Shown piece by piece: positions 1 to 7,006 of a stretch of DNA of 7,006 bases; within the stretch, counting starts at the first letter, position 1; every line of letters begins with the position of its first letter. The stretch covers positions 1 to 7,006 of the forward strand of contig JACMOF010000496.1 in the NCBI GenBank assembly GCA_014378155.1. Reading direction: 5' to 3'. The notes under the pieces are model-generated. The model searched no databases, had not been told where the DNA came from, and was given only the letters and a program-made list of their open reading frames with translations. The position numbers and the translations under genes are program-made. The stretch comes from Caulobacter sp. Its GTDB lineage: Bacteria > Pseudomonadota > Alphaproteobacteria > Caulobacterales > Caulobacteraceae.

Positions 1-96
1 ACCCTGTCGCGACCCAGAATGGGACGCTTTTCGGACACGCATCGGGGGCGCGTCCGCGAGGTGCGTGGCGGCTTGGTCGGAAAAAAGGCGTTGAGT

Positions 97-1335
97 ATGA
101 ACCCGAAGACAATCCTTCTGGTCGGAGCCGCGAGCTTGACGTTCGCCGCCTTGGCGCCGGCCTCGGCCGCCTTGGCCGACGGCTATCCCGCGCACGTCAC
201 ACCCATCACCCGGCCCGCGCCCAAGCCGGCGCCCGCTCGCAAGCCCGCGCCCCGGCCGTCCGCCCGGGTCAAGGTCGTCGAGCGCCCGGTCTATATTGAA
301 AGGCGGGTCGAAGTGCCCGTTGACCGTCCCGTCTATGTCGATCGCCCGGTAGACCGCATCGTCGAGAAGCGGGTCGAGGTTCCGGTCGTCAAGATCGTCG
401 AAAGGCCAGTCGACCGTCCCGTCTATGTCGATCGCCCGGTCGATCGCATCATCGAGAAGCGGGTGGAAGTGCCCGTGGACCGCCTGGTCTATGTGGACCG
501 TCCCGTCGATCGAGTCATCGAGAAGCGGGTCGAGGTGCCCGTGGTGCGCGTCGTCGAAAAGCGCGTCGAAGTGCCCGTGGATCGTCCTGTCTATGTGGAC
601 CGCCCCGTCGATCGCATCATCGAGCGCCGCGTGGAAGTGCCGATCGATCGTCCGGTCTATGTCGATCGTCAGCAGACGGTCGTGCGTCCCGGCTGCGACT
701 GCGACGATGACCGCGCCCATGATGATCGTGGCTATCGGGATCGCGGGCAGACCTATGGCCAGGTCGCCCAGGGCTTTGAGCGCTCGGAACAGACCTACGA
801 GTCCAGCTCGGAACGCTACAGCGAGAGTGGCGGCTATAGCGACCAGGGCGGCGCGCACGCCGGCGGCGGCTACTATTACGGCGGCACGACGGCCCGTACC
901 GGGCTCGGCGGCGGCTGGGTCGGCGGCCAGTCCAGCTACGGCGGTCAGGCCTATGGCGACCATAGCTACGACCAGTCCAACTATGGCGGCCAAGCCTACG
1001 GCGGCCAAGCCTATGACGGCCGGTACCAGTCCGGCTATGGCGGCGGCCAATCCTACGGCGGCGGCTCGGCCTATGGCGCCGGCCTGGCCACCGGCGCGGC
1101 CCTGGCTTATGGCGCGACTCGCGGTCGCGGCGGCCAGTCCTACGGTGGCGGGGCCTATGGGGGCGGGGGCGCTTGGGCGGGCGGGGGGACCAGCGCCTCG
1201 GCCAGCAGCAGCGGCAGCGGTAGCGCGTCGTCCAGCGTCTCGGTGTCAGGCGGCGGCCGCTACGGCGGCGGCGGGCATGGCGGCGGCCACGGCGGCGGCC
1301 CGACTGGCGGCCAAGGCGGCTGTTGCGGCCATTAA
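97..1335 (+). CDS. secreted Val-Pro charged-repeat protein with Gly/Tyr-rich tail (unknown function)
   Basis: Protein of 412 residues. Residues 1-27 form a good Sec signal (MNPKTILL, hydrophobic core, cleavage near AALA-DG), which is why the ATG at 97 is preferred over an in-frame ATG at 19 that would add 26 charged residues before it. Residues 36-56 are Pro/Ala/Lys/Arg-rich. Residues 58-191 carry repeats of a 22-residue unit beginning DRPVYVDRPVDR and ending EVPV, at residues 76, 106, 128 and 162, with a partial copy at 184. Residues 200-210 are acidic with two Cys (GCDCDDD). Residues 245-362 are Gly/Tyr/Gln/Ser-rich (YGGQAYGG type), residues 365-384 are Ser/Ala, and the end is GGGHGGGHGGG...GCCGH. 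The repeats resemble the charged Val-Pro repeats of alveolin cytoskeletal proteins. An envelope or extracellular structural role is inference. I recognise no enzymatic domain and no family name. Confidence 0.85.
   Translation: MNPKTILLVGAASLTFAALAPASAALADGYPAHVTPITRPAPKPAPARKPAPRPSARVKVVERPVYIERRVEVPVDRPVYVDRPVDRIVEKRVEVPVVKIVERPVDRPVYVDRPVDRIIEKRVEVPVDRLVYVDRPVDRVIEKRVEVPVVRVVEKRVEVPVDRPVYVDRPVDRIIERRVEVPIDRPVYVDRQQTVVRPGCDCDDDRAHDDRGYRDRGQTYGQVAQGFERSEQTYESSSERYSESGGYSDQGGAHAGGGYYYGGTTARTGLGGGWVGGQSSYGGQAYGDHSYDQSNYGGQAYGGQAYDGRYQSGYGGGQSYGGGSAYGAGLATGAALAYGATRGRGGQSYGGGAYGGGGAWAGGGTSASASSSGSGSASSSVSVSGGGRYGGGGHGGGHGGGPTGGQGGCCGH
322..669 (+). repeat. in-frame 66-bp coding repeats with spacers
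   Basis: The DNA coding for the charged repeat block is itself repetitive. Full units begin at 322, 412, 478 and 580, with a partial unit at 646-669. Start-to-start distances are 90, 66, 102 and 66 bp, all multiples of three, so gain or loss of a unit keeps the frame. Bases 322-350 and 412-440 are identical (29 bp), while other copies differ mainly at third positions. This points to recent duplication of the first units on top of older, diverged ones. Confidence 0.85.
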
Positions 1336-1458
1336 GGCCGAAAGTAGCGCCTTCGCGCGCAAACTGTACCGCTCTGCATAGGCGCGGTGGCGGAATCGGG
1401 CATCAATGGTCCGTAGGGGGATCATTACGGCGTTGGGGCCGGCGATCAGGAGTAGGCC

Positions 1459-1659
1459 ATGGACTCGATCCTGGTTGTCACCAAACCGTTCGACTGGGCG
1501 GTCGAACGCGAAGGCCAGTTGCTGTCGCGCCATTCCAGCCAGGAGGCCGCCTATAAGGCCGCCCTCGACTATGCCAGCGGGCTCTTTGACGAGGGAGTCC
1601 GCGCCCAGGTGGCCATCAAGGCCGAGGCTCGCAGCTTCGCCCATCTCGACGGCGAATAG
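1459..1659 (+). CDS. small hypothetical protein, possibly DUF2188-like
   Basis: Protein of 66 residues (MDSILVVTKPFDWAVEREG...AHLDGE) with no signal peptide or membrane segment, so probably cytoplasmic. A ribosome-binding site, CAGGAG at 1447-1452, lies a few bases before the ATG, which supports translation. The pattern is a short beta strand, a W-x-V-x-x-x-G turn, then a helix rich in Ala (SSQEAAYKAALDYASG), then a second strand. This resembles the small DUF2188-type fold, where a WxV..G strand precedes an EAxxxA helix. The match is from memory of the pattern and is weak. The gene converges on the racemase gene with only 3 nt between the two stop codons. Two other plus-strand frames are also open here (1323-1556, 1406-1666) but lack this ribosome-binding site. 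Confidence 0.65.
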   Translation: MDSILVVTKPFDWAVEREGQLLSRHSSQEAAYKAALDYASGLFDEGVRAQVAIKAEARSFAHLDGE

Positions 1660-1662
1660 CGC

Positions 1663-2334
1663 CTAATCAGCGGCCAGGCACAACGCGACGCAGCGTTTGG
1701 CCAAGGCCTCCGTCGCGTCGATGAACGGCACGCTCAGATCGGCCGCGCCCATTACCAAAGGCACTTCCGTGCAGCCCGCGACGACGACCTGCGCGCCCTT
1801 GCCGACCAAGCGGTGGGCCAGGGAGGCCATGGTTTCGCGGCTGTCGGGACCCAGGTCGCCGTGTTTGACGCGATAGAGCAGGGCCATGAACTCCACCTGC
1901 TCGTGATCGTCCAGGGTCACGGCCTCCAGCGCCTGATGCGAAAAAGTGCGGCGATAGAGGGCCAGGGCGCCGTTTGTGCCCAGCACGCCGACCCGCTCGG
2001 CCCCCGCGGCCTGGGCGGCGAGCCCGGCAGTCTCGATCAGATCGACCAGGGGCAGGCCGCTGGCCTTCACCTCGGCCGCATAGGCATGGGCGGTGTTACA
2101 GGCGATGGCCAGCACCTGGGCGCCGGCGTCGCGCAGGCCCACGGCCATTTCGGCCAGCACCGGGCCGGCGGCGTCGTCGCTGTTGTTGCGGTCGGGAATC
2201 TTGGGGTTGATATCGACCAGCACCCGCAGGTGATCCTGCTCGCGGTTGACCGGCGTTGCGGCCTGCAGCTTGGCCAGGAAGTCCAGCGTGGCGCCGGGGC
2301 CCATGCCGCCGAGGACGCCCAGGGTCTTAGACAA
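1663..2334 (-). CDS. aspartate/glutamate racemase family protein
   Basis: Protein of 223 residues, close to the ~230 usual for PLP-independent aspartate racemases. The N-terminal [11 protein letters not shown] motif (residues 6-16) is diagnostic of the family. The two catalytic cysteines of the two-base mechanism sit at C79 (ACNTAHAYA) and C188 (VAGCTEVPL), so the active site looks intact. The start is a TTG at 2334-2332; the first ATG (residue 11) would delete the first beta strand and half of the GGMGP motif. A GGAGG at 2345-2341 lies 6 nt before the TTG. The gene overlaps the end of the upstream lyase gene by 8 nt, so translational coupling is likely. Known members racemise L/D-aspartate or related amino acids. 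The real substrate is not readable from the sequence; given its partner it could be cysteine, cysteate or another aspartate analogue (inference). Confidence 0.9.
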   Translation of the reverse strand: MSKTLGVLGGMGPGATLDFLAKLQAATPVNREQDHLRVLVDINPKIPDRNNSDDAAGPVLAEMAVGLRDAGAQVLAIACNTAHAYAAEVKASGLPLVDLIETAGLAAQAAGAERVGVLGTNGALALYRRTFSHQALEAVTLDDHEQVEFMALLYRVKHGDLGPDSRETMASLAHRLVGKGAQVVVAGCTEVPLVMGAADLSVPFIDATEALAKRCVALCLAAD

Positions 2335-3328
2335 GCGCCGCCTCCATCTCGCTCTGGTACCCGAACAACCCCTGGGCGCCGCCGGTGTGCAGGAAGACCA
2401 CCCGCTCGCCCGCGAACGCGCCCTTGCGGGCCTGGTCGATCAGGCCCTTCATCGCCTTGCCGGAATAGACCGGGTCCAGCAGCAGGCCCTCGGTGCGGGC
2501 CGCCAGGGTCAGGGCGTCGATGACGCCCTGGTCGATGAGGCCATAGCCGGCGCCGACATAGTCGCAGTCGGCCACCACCATTTCGCGCGTCACCCGGCCC
2601 GCTGCGCCGATTGTCTCGGCGGTGGCGACGGCCAGGTTGAAGACGTTCTCCTCCTGCTTGGCCTTGGGCGCGCGGACGCCGAAGCCAAGGATGGGGACGT
2701 CCACGCTGAGCGCCGCGAAACCGGCCACCAGGCCCGCATGGGTGCCGGCGCTGCCGGTGGCTGTGACCAGGCGATCGATCTTCAGGTCCATCGCGTCGGC
2801 CTGGACCACCAACTCGCGGGCGCAGTCGACATAGCCCAGGGCGCCGACCGTATTGGAGCCGCCGCCGGGGATGACATAGGGCTTGCCGCCGCGCTGACGC
2901 ACTGACTCGGCCGAGGCCTCCAGCTCGGCCACCATGTCGGTCCCGCCCGGCACGAAGCGGATCGAAGCGCCCATGAGCCGGTCGAGCAGGACGTTGCCGT
3001 TGCCGATGTAGTCCGACGCCTTGGAGCCTGTGCGCTCCTCCAGGATGATCTCGCTCTTCAGGCCAAGGCGCGCGCCGGCGGCGATGGTCTGGCGCACGTG
3101 GTTGGACTGCACCGCGCCCTGGGTGACCAGGGTGTCGGCGCCCTGGGCCAGGGCCTCGCCGAGCAGGAACTCCAGCTTGCGGGTCTTGTTGCCGCCGCCG
3201 GCCAGGCCGGTGCAGTCGTCGCGCTTGACCCACAGGTCGACGCCGAGCTCGGCGCCCAGGCGGGGCAGGGGCTCCAGCGGCGTGGGCAGGTGGGCGAAAC
3301 GGGCGCGGGGGAAGCGGGCCAGGTGCAT
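2327..3328 (-). CDS. dcyD: D-cysteine desulfhydrase / L-cysteate sulfo-lyase family PLP enzyme
   Basis: Protein of 333 residues in the fold-type II PLP family that includes ACC deaminase. The ATG at 3328 (MHLARFPR...) is chosen because the family normally begins with this motif; a GTG at 3370 would add 14 non-conserved residues. The PLP lysine is K48 in [11 protein letters not shown]. Other family blocks are QSNH (74-77), [15 protein letters not shown] (192-199) and HTGG (314-317). ACC deaminases carry Glu after the active-site Tyr (DPVYEGK) and Leu in HLGG. Here the residues are Ser289 (DPVYSGK) and Thr315 (HTGG), the pair typical of D-cysteine desulfhydrases, so ACC deaminase is unlikely. 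The expected reaction is cleavage of D-cysteine to pyruvate, ammonia and sulfide. L-cysteate sulfo-lyase (CuyA), which is closely related, cannot be excluded. It is the first gene of an overlapping pair with the racemase gene. Confidence 0.88.
   Translation of the reverse strand: MHLARFPRARFAHLPTPLEPLPRLGAELGVDLWVKRDDCTGLAGGGNKTRKLEFLLGEALAQGADTLVTQGAVQSNHVRQTIAAGARLGLKSEIILEERTGSKASDYIGNGNVLLDRLMGASIRFVPGGTDMVAELEASAESVRQRGGKPYVIPGGGSNTVGALGYVDCARELVVQADAMDLKIDRLVTATGSAGTHAGLVAGFAALSVDVPILGFGVRAPKAKQEENVFNLAVATAETIGAAGRVTREMVVADCDYVGAGYGLIDQGVIDALTLAARTEGLLLDPVYSGKAMKGLIDQARKGAFAGERVVFLHTGGAQGLFGYQSEMEAALV
2335..2345 (-). promoter_or_regulatory. ribosome-binding site deciding the TTG start of the racemase gene
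   Basis: On the minus strand GGAGG at 2345-2341 is followed by six bases and then TTG at 2334-2332. The site lies inside the last codons of the upstream lyase gene, whose TAA is at 2329-2327. Ribosomes terminating the first gene would therefore be positioned at the second start, a classic coupling arrangement. Confidence 0.7.
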
Positions 3329-3507
3329 GCGAGGCGTCTCTGCTGAGGGAACCGGCGGTCGTCGATCCACCTACAGCCTCGCGCGCGGTCGTGCTATGGT
3401 CGGGCGCAGAAAAGCACGGCCCGGCGTGGCTTCCTCGTGAAGTCGGGCACGCGACGGCCCCCCGCCGCGCCCTCGCCAGAAGGCCGCGCGCCTTTGGGAG
3501 GAACGCC

Positions 3508-4062
3508 ATGAGTTCGATCCGATCCACCGTCCTTGTCGCCGCTGCGGTCCTTGCCGCCGGAACCGCCCACGCCTCGACCCTGATCATCGGCGGCGGCGCG
3601 GCCAAGGACTGTTCCAACGCCGCGCTCAACGGCCGCGCCGACAAGGCTTCGGTCACCACCTGCACCGTTGCGCTGGACATCGAGACCCTGAACTTCCGAG
3701 ACAGGGCCCGCACCTATGTCAATCGCGGCGTGCTCTACATGCGCCAGCGGGACTTCAACGGCGCTGTCAGTGATTTCGACTCCGCTTCCAGGATCGATCC
3801 GAACCTGGGCGAGGCCTTCGTCAATCGCGGCGCGGCCTTCGTCGGAACCCAGCGCTATGATGAGGGCTTGAGCCAGATCGACCAAGGCCTGGCCCTGGGG
3901 GTCAAGGATCCGGAAAAAGCGTATTACAATCGCGCCATCGCCCATGAGAACCTCGGCGACGTCACGGCCGCCTACCGCGACTATTCCAAGGCGTTGGAAC
4001 TTGATCCCGCCTGGGATGCGCCGAAAAAGGAGTTGGCGCGTTTCACCGTCAAGCGACCTTGA
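3508..4062 (+). CDS. periplasmic tetratricopeptide-repeat protein
   Basis: Protein of 184 residues. The ATG at 3508 follows a strong ribosome-binding site, GGGAGGA at 3496-3502; the open frame extends further upstream but without signal-peptide character. Residues 1-22 are a Sec signal (MSSIRSTVLVAAAVLAAGTAHA), so the mature protein is exported. After a short region with two cysteines (C35, C52) that could form a disulfide, three TPR units follow at about 67-100, 101-134 and 136-169. They carry typical signatures such as YVNRGVLY...FNGAVSDFDSASRIDPN and YYNRAIAHENLGD...KALELDP. TPRs are protein-binding scaffolds; the partner is unknown. It is the first of three closely spaced genes for exported or membrane proteins. 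It diverges from the lyase gene across a 179-bp gap in which I found no convincing promoter. Confidence 0.88.
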   Translation: MSSIRSTVLVAAAVLAAGTAHASTLIIGGGAAKDCSNAALNGRADKASVTTCTVALDIETLNFRDRARTYVNRGVLYMRQRDFNGAVSDFDSASRIDPNLGEAFVNRGAAFVGTQRYDEGLSQIDQGLALGVKDPEKAYYNRAIAHENLGDVTAAYRDYSKALELDPAWDAPKKELARFTVKRP

Positions 4063-4111
4063 CCACGACGCCTTGCGCGCCACGATCGGGACCTCGAAAC
4101 TGGAGCGCGAG

Positions 4112-4498
4112 ATGAGCAAGGCTCGATTTTGGGCGACGACCGCGATGGCGGCCTTGGCCGTCGGCGGCCCGGCCCTGGCGCAGGTCGACCTGCGGACCTT
4201 GCGCGATCAGAACCTCATCGTGCAGCAACAGGATATCGCCCAACAGAACGCCCTGGGCGCGCAGCGCGAAGCCGCCGCCGCCCAGGGCCGTTTTTCCACC
4301 CAGCTGACCCTGCGCGACCTGGCGCTGACGCCAACCACGCCGGTTTCGCCCAGCCTGCGCCCGACCCTGCCGGCTGCTCCACCGCGCGGAGCCTCGGCCG
4401 ACGACTATGCCGCCCAAGCCGAGCGCATGGACCGCTTGACCGACGCCCGCTTGGCGCAGAGCAGCGCCCGCCTGAGCGCCATCAGGCCTGCTCAATAA
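4112..4498 (+). CDS. small secreted Gln/Ala/Pro-rich protein (unknown function)
   Basis: Protein of 128 residues. The ATG at 4112 has GGAG at 4102-4105 as ribosome-binding site and opens directly into a signal peptide, MSKARFWATTAMAALAVGG, with cleavage likely after ALA at 23. The open frame begins at 3944, inside the preceding gene, but that extension is a shadow of the TPR coding sequence. The mature part has a Gln/Ala-rich, probably helical stretch (24-62), a Thr/Pro-rich linker (72-91) and a charged C-terminal helix (about 95-125). No cysteines or known catalytic motif. It lies 49 nt after the TPR gene and 20 nt before the peptidase gene, so it is probably co-transcribed with both. I do not recognise a family; a small periplasmic accessory to one of its neighbours is possible but is inference. 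Confidence 0.75.
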   Translation: MSKARFWATTAMAALAVGGPALAQVDLRTLRDQNLIVQQQDIAQQNALGAQREAAAAQGRFSTQLTLRDLALTPTTPVSPSLRPTLPAAPPRGASADDYAAQAERMDRLTDARLAQSSARLSAIRPAQ

Positions 4499-4518
4499 TC
4501 AACACGGAGAACGATCGC

Positions 4519-5367
4519 ATGGAATGGGGTGGGGGACGCCGCTCGGGCAATATCGAGGACCGTCGCGGTCTGGGGCCGGTCGGCGTGGCCGGCGGCGGCA
4601 TTGGCGCGGTGGTGCTGGCGATCATTGGCTATTTCGTGTTCGGCGTGCCGCCGGAAACGACGATGAACGCCGTCAATGGCGCTCAGCAGCCGGCCGCCCA
4701 GGAGGGCGCTCGCGGCCAGGTGACGGACCAGGAAGGCCAGTTCATCGACGTGGTCGAGACCTCCAACGATGACGTCTGGGGTCCGGTCCTGGCGCGGCAC
4801 AATATCAAGTACACGCCGCCCGAGGCGGTGGTGCTCTATGACCAGTCCACGGCCACCGGCTGCGGCACGGGCCAATCAGCCATGGGGCCGTTCTATTGCC
4901 CCGCCGACCACAAGGTCTATCTGGACCTGGCCTTCTGGAAGGAGCTCGAGACACGGTTCGGCGCCAAGGGCGAGTTCGCCCGTGCCTATGTGATCAGCCA
5001 CGAGATCGGCCACCACGTCCAGACCCTGACCGGCGCTTCCGACCAGGCCCAGCGCATGGGCGCGCGCGGCGCGGAGAGCGGCTCGGTGCGTCTGGAGCTT
5101 CAGGCCGACTGCTATGCCGGCGTCTGGGCCAAGCACGCGCCGGAAGCCTCGGGCGGCAAGATCGCCATCAACCGCGCCGACATCGAGGACGGCCTGGGCG
5201 CGGCCGCGGCGGTCGGCGACGACGCCATCCAGGAACAGACCCAGGGCCGGGTGATGCCCGACAGCTTCACCCACGGCTCCTCGGCCCAGCGCATGAAGTG
5301 GTTCGGCAAGGGCTATGACGCCGGTGATCCCGACGCCTGCGACACGTTCTCGGCGGGAACGCTGTAG
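4519..5367 (+). CDS. neutral zinc metallopeptidase, YpfJ/KPN_02809 family (PF04228)
   Basis: Protein of 282 residues, about the usual length of this family. The start at 4519 gives the family N-terminus (MEWGGGRRSGNIEDRRG) and has GGAGA at 4505-4509. A single membrane segment at about 21-43 follows the charged N-terminus, suggesting an inner-membrane anchor with the catalytic domain outside the cytoplasm. The zinc site is H161-E162-x-x-H165 in SHEIGHHVQ. The LELQADCYAGVWA block (192-204) would supply the third ligand and is a hallmark of the family, as is the GC-G-G-AMGPFYCP segment (114-128). Four cysteines (115, 127, 198, 274) could form disulfides. The substrate is unknown for the family. 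It is the last gene of the three-gene cluster and is followed by a large palindrome. Confidence 0.93.
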   Translation: MEWGGGRRSGNIEDRRGLGPVGVAGGGIGAVVLAIIGYFVFGVPPETTMNAVNGAQQPAAQEGARGQVTDQEGQFIDVVETSNDDVWGPVLARHNIKYTPPEAVVLYDQSTATGCGTGQSAMGPFYCPADHKVYLDLAFWKELETRFGAKGEFARAYVISHEIGHHVQTLTGASDQAQRMGARGAESGSVRLELQADCYAGVWAKHAPEASGGKIAINRADIEDGLGAAAAVGDDAIQEQTQGRVMPDSFTHGSSAQRMKWFGKGYDAGDPDACDTFSAGTL

Positions 5368-5373
5368 GCGCGT

Positions 5374-5478
5374 TGCGTCCTTCGAGGCTCGGCTGCGCCT
5401 CGCACCTCACGATGAGGACTTCAGAGCCACAGAGCTCCTCATCCTGAGGTGCCCGCGCAGCGGGCCTCGAAGGACGCA
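5374..5478. repeat. large imperfect palindrome, REP-like intergenic element
   Basis: The left arm (5374-5418) begins TGCGTCCTTCGAGG and ends CACGATGAGGA. The right arm (5436-5478) is nearly its reverse complement, beginning TCCTCATCCTGAGGTGC and ending CCTCGAAGGACGCA. The ends match perfectly over 14 bases. Arm centres differ, and the right arm contains its own perfect hairpin (GCCCGC-GCA-GCGGGC, 5451-5465). The loop is about 17 nt. As RNA this would make a very stable stem just after the peptidase stop codon, so it may also stop transcription or protect the mRNA end, although no U run follows. Palindromes with the TCCTTCGAGG...CTCAGGATGAGGA signature are, from memory, dispersed repeats in Caulobacter and other alphaproteobacteria; copy number cannot be checked here. 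Confidence 0.85.
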
Positions 5479-5487
5479 CGGCCGCCC

Positions 5488-5515
5488 TTGACCCCCGCGT
5501 CAACCGGCCTAGTGT
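5488..5515 (+). promoter_or_regulatory. putative housekeeping promoter of thiC
   Basis: TTGACC at 5488-5493 is a good -35 element. TAGTGT at 5510-5515, 16 nt further on, is a weaker -10, within a CTAG-type context tolerated by Caulobacter housekeeping promoters. Transcription would start near 5522, exactly where the riboswitch P1 strand begins, which is the main reason to believe it. The -35 hexamer overlaps a 5-6-5 inverted repeat, TTGAC...GTCAA (5488-5503). Confidence 0.45.
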
Positions 5516-5520
5516 CCCCC

Positions 5521-7006
<1,486 letters not shown>

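Noticed and set aside
1..96. Inverted repeat CACGCA (36-41) / TGCGTG (62-67) upstream of the repeat protein gene
   Set aside because: A six-base stem with a 20-base loop and non-matching flanks is expected by chance; no promoter or gene fragment could be recognised in these bases.
1326..1358. Possible terminator after the repeat protein gene (CGGCC-ATTAA-GGCCG and GCGC-CTTC-GCGC)
   Set aside because: Both stems are short, the first includes the stop codon, and no T run follows either; such hairpins are common by chance in GC-rich DNA.
425..1381. 318-residue plus-strand open frame inside the repeat protein gene
   Set aside because: It is a frame-shifted shadow of the GC-rich repeat and Gly-rich coding sequence, with a Ser/Trp then Ala-rich composition, no ribosome-binding site and no recognisable motif.
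3329..3370. GTG start extending the lyase by 14 residues
   Set aside because: The extension ([13 protein letters not shown]) is not part of the family, whose proteins begin near MHLARFPR.
3329..3507. Divergent promoters between the lyase and TPR genes (for example GCTATG at 3393)
   Set aside because: A -10-like GCTATG is present, but no TTGAC-like -35 lies at suitable spacing on either strand, so I cannot support a call.
2067..3713. 548-residue minus-strand open frame spanning the lyase and racemase genes
   Set aside because: It is an Arg/Pro/Gly-rich alternative frame typical of high-GC shadows, whereas the other frames carry intact conserved enzymes.
3394..4119. 241-residue minus-strand open frame opposite the TPR gene
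   Set aside because: It is antisense to a well-supported gene with signal peptide, TPRs and a strong ribosome-binding site, and itself has no family features.

Overview
The window is GC-rich DNA with strong G/C third-position preference. Its gene content suggests an alphaproteobacterium, most likely Caulobacter or a close relative; this is inferred from overall sequence character and gene families, not from a marker gene. I support seven protein-coding genes, one riboswitch with its probable promoter and expression platform, and one large intergenic palindrome. No rRNA, tRNA, CRISPR array, integrase or transposase is visible.

Left part (1-1660): a secreted low-complexity protein (97-1335). 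It has an export signal, a block of Val/Pro/charged repeats of the DRPVYVDRPVDR...EVPV type, and a long Gly/Tyr/Ser/Gln tail ending in His and Cys. A 66-residue protein of unknown function follows at 1459-1659.

Middle part (1663-3328, minus strand): a two-gene operon for small-molecule metabolism. It encodes a PLP-dependent D-cysteine desulfhydrase/L-cysteate sulfo-lyase type enzyme. An aspartate/glutamate racemase-family protein follows, starting at a TTG codon inside the last codons of the lyase gene. The two probably act on the same amino acid as racemase plus lyase.

Right-middle (3508-5367, plus strand): three closely spaced genes for exported or membrane-anchored proteins. They are a periplasmic TPR protein, a small secreted Gln/Ala/Pro-rich protein, and a membrane-anchored zinc metallopeptidase of the YpfJ/PF04228 family. 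Gaps of 49 and 20 nt suggest one transcript.

Right part (5368-7006): the 327-bp gap after the peptidase gene is densely used. It holds a ~105-bp imperfect palindrome of the dispersed REP type, a putative promoter, a TPP (THI-box) riboswitch aptamer, and a hairpin that would bury the ribosome-binding site of thiC. thiC (phosphomethylpyrimidine synthase, thiamine pyrimidine branch) runs off the right edge. The layout fits thiamine-pyrophosphate repression of thiC at the level of translation initiation.

The least explained element is the repeat protein at 97-1335, whose Val-Pro charged repeats resemble those of eukaryotic alveolins. The racemase/lyase pair and the TPR/small-protein/peptidase cluster are the next best leads. 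I did not find a clear-cut new defence or mobile system.
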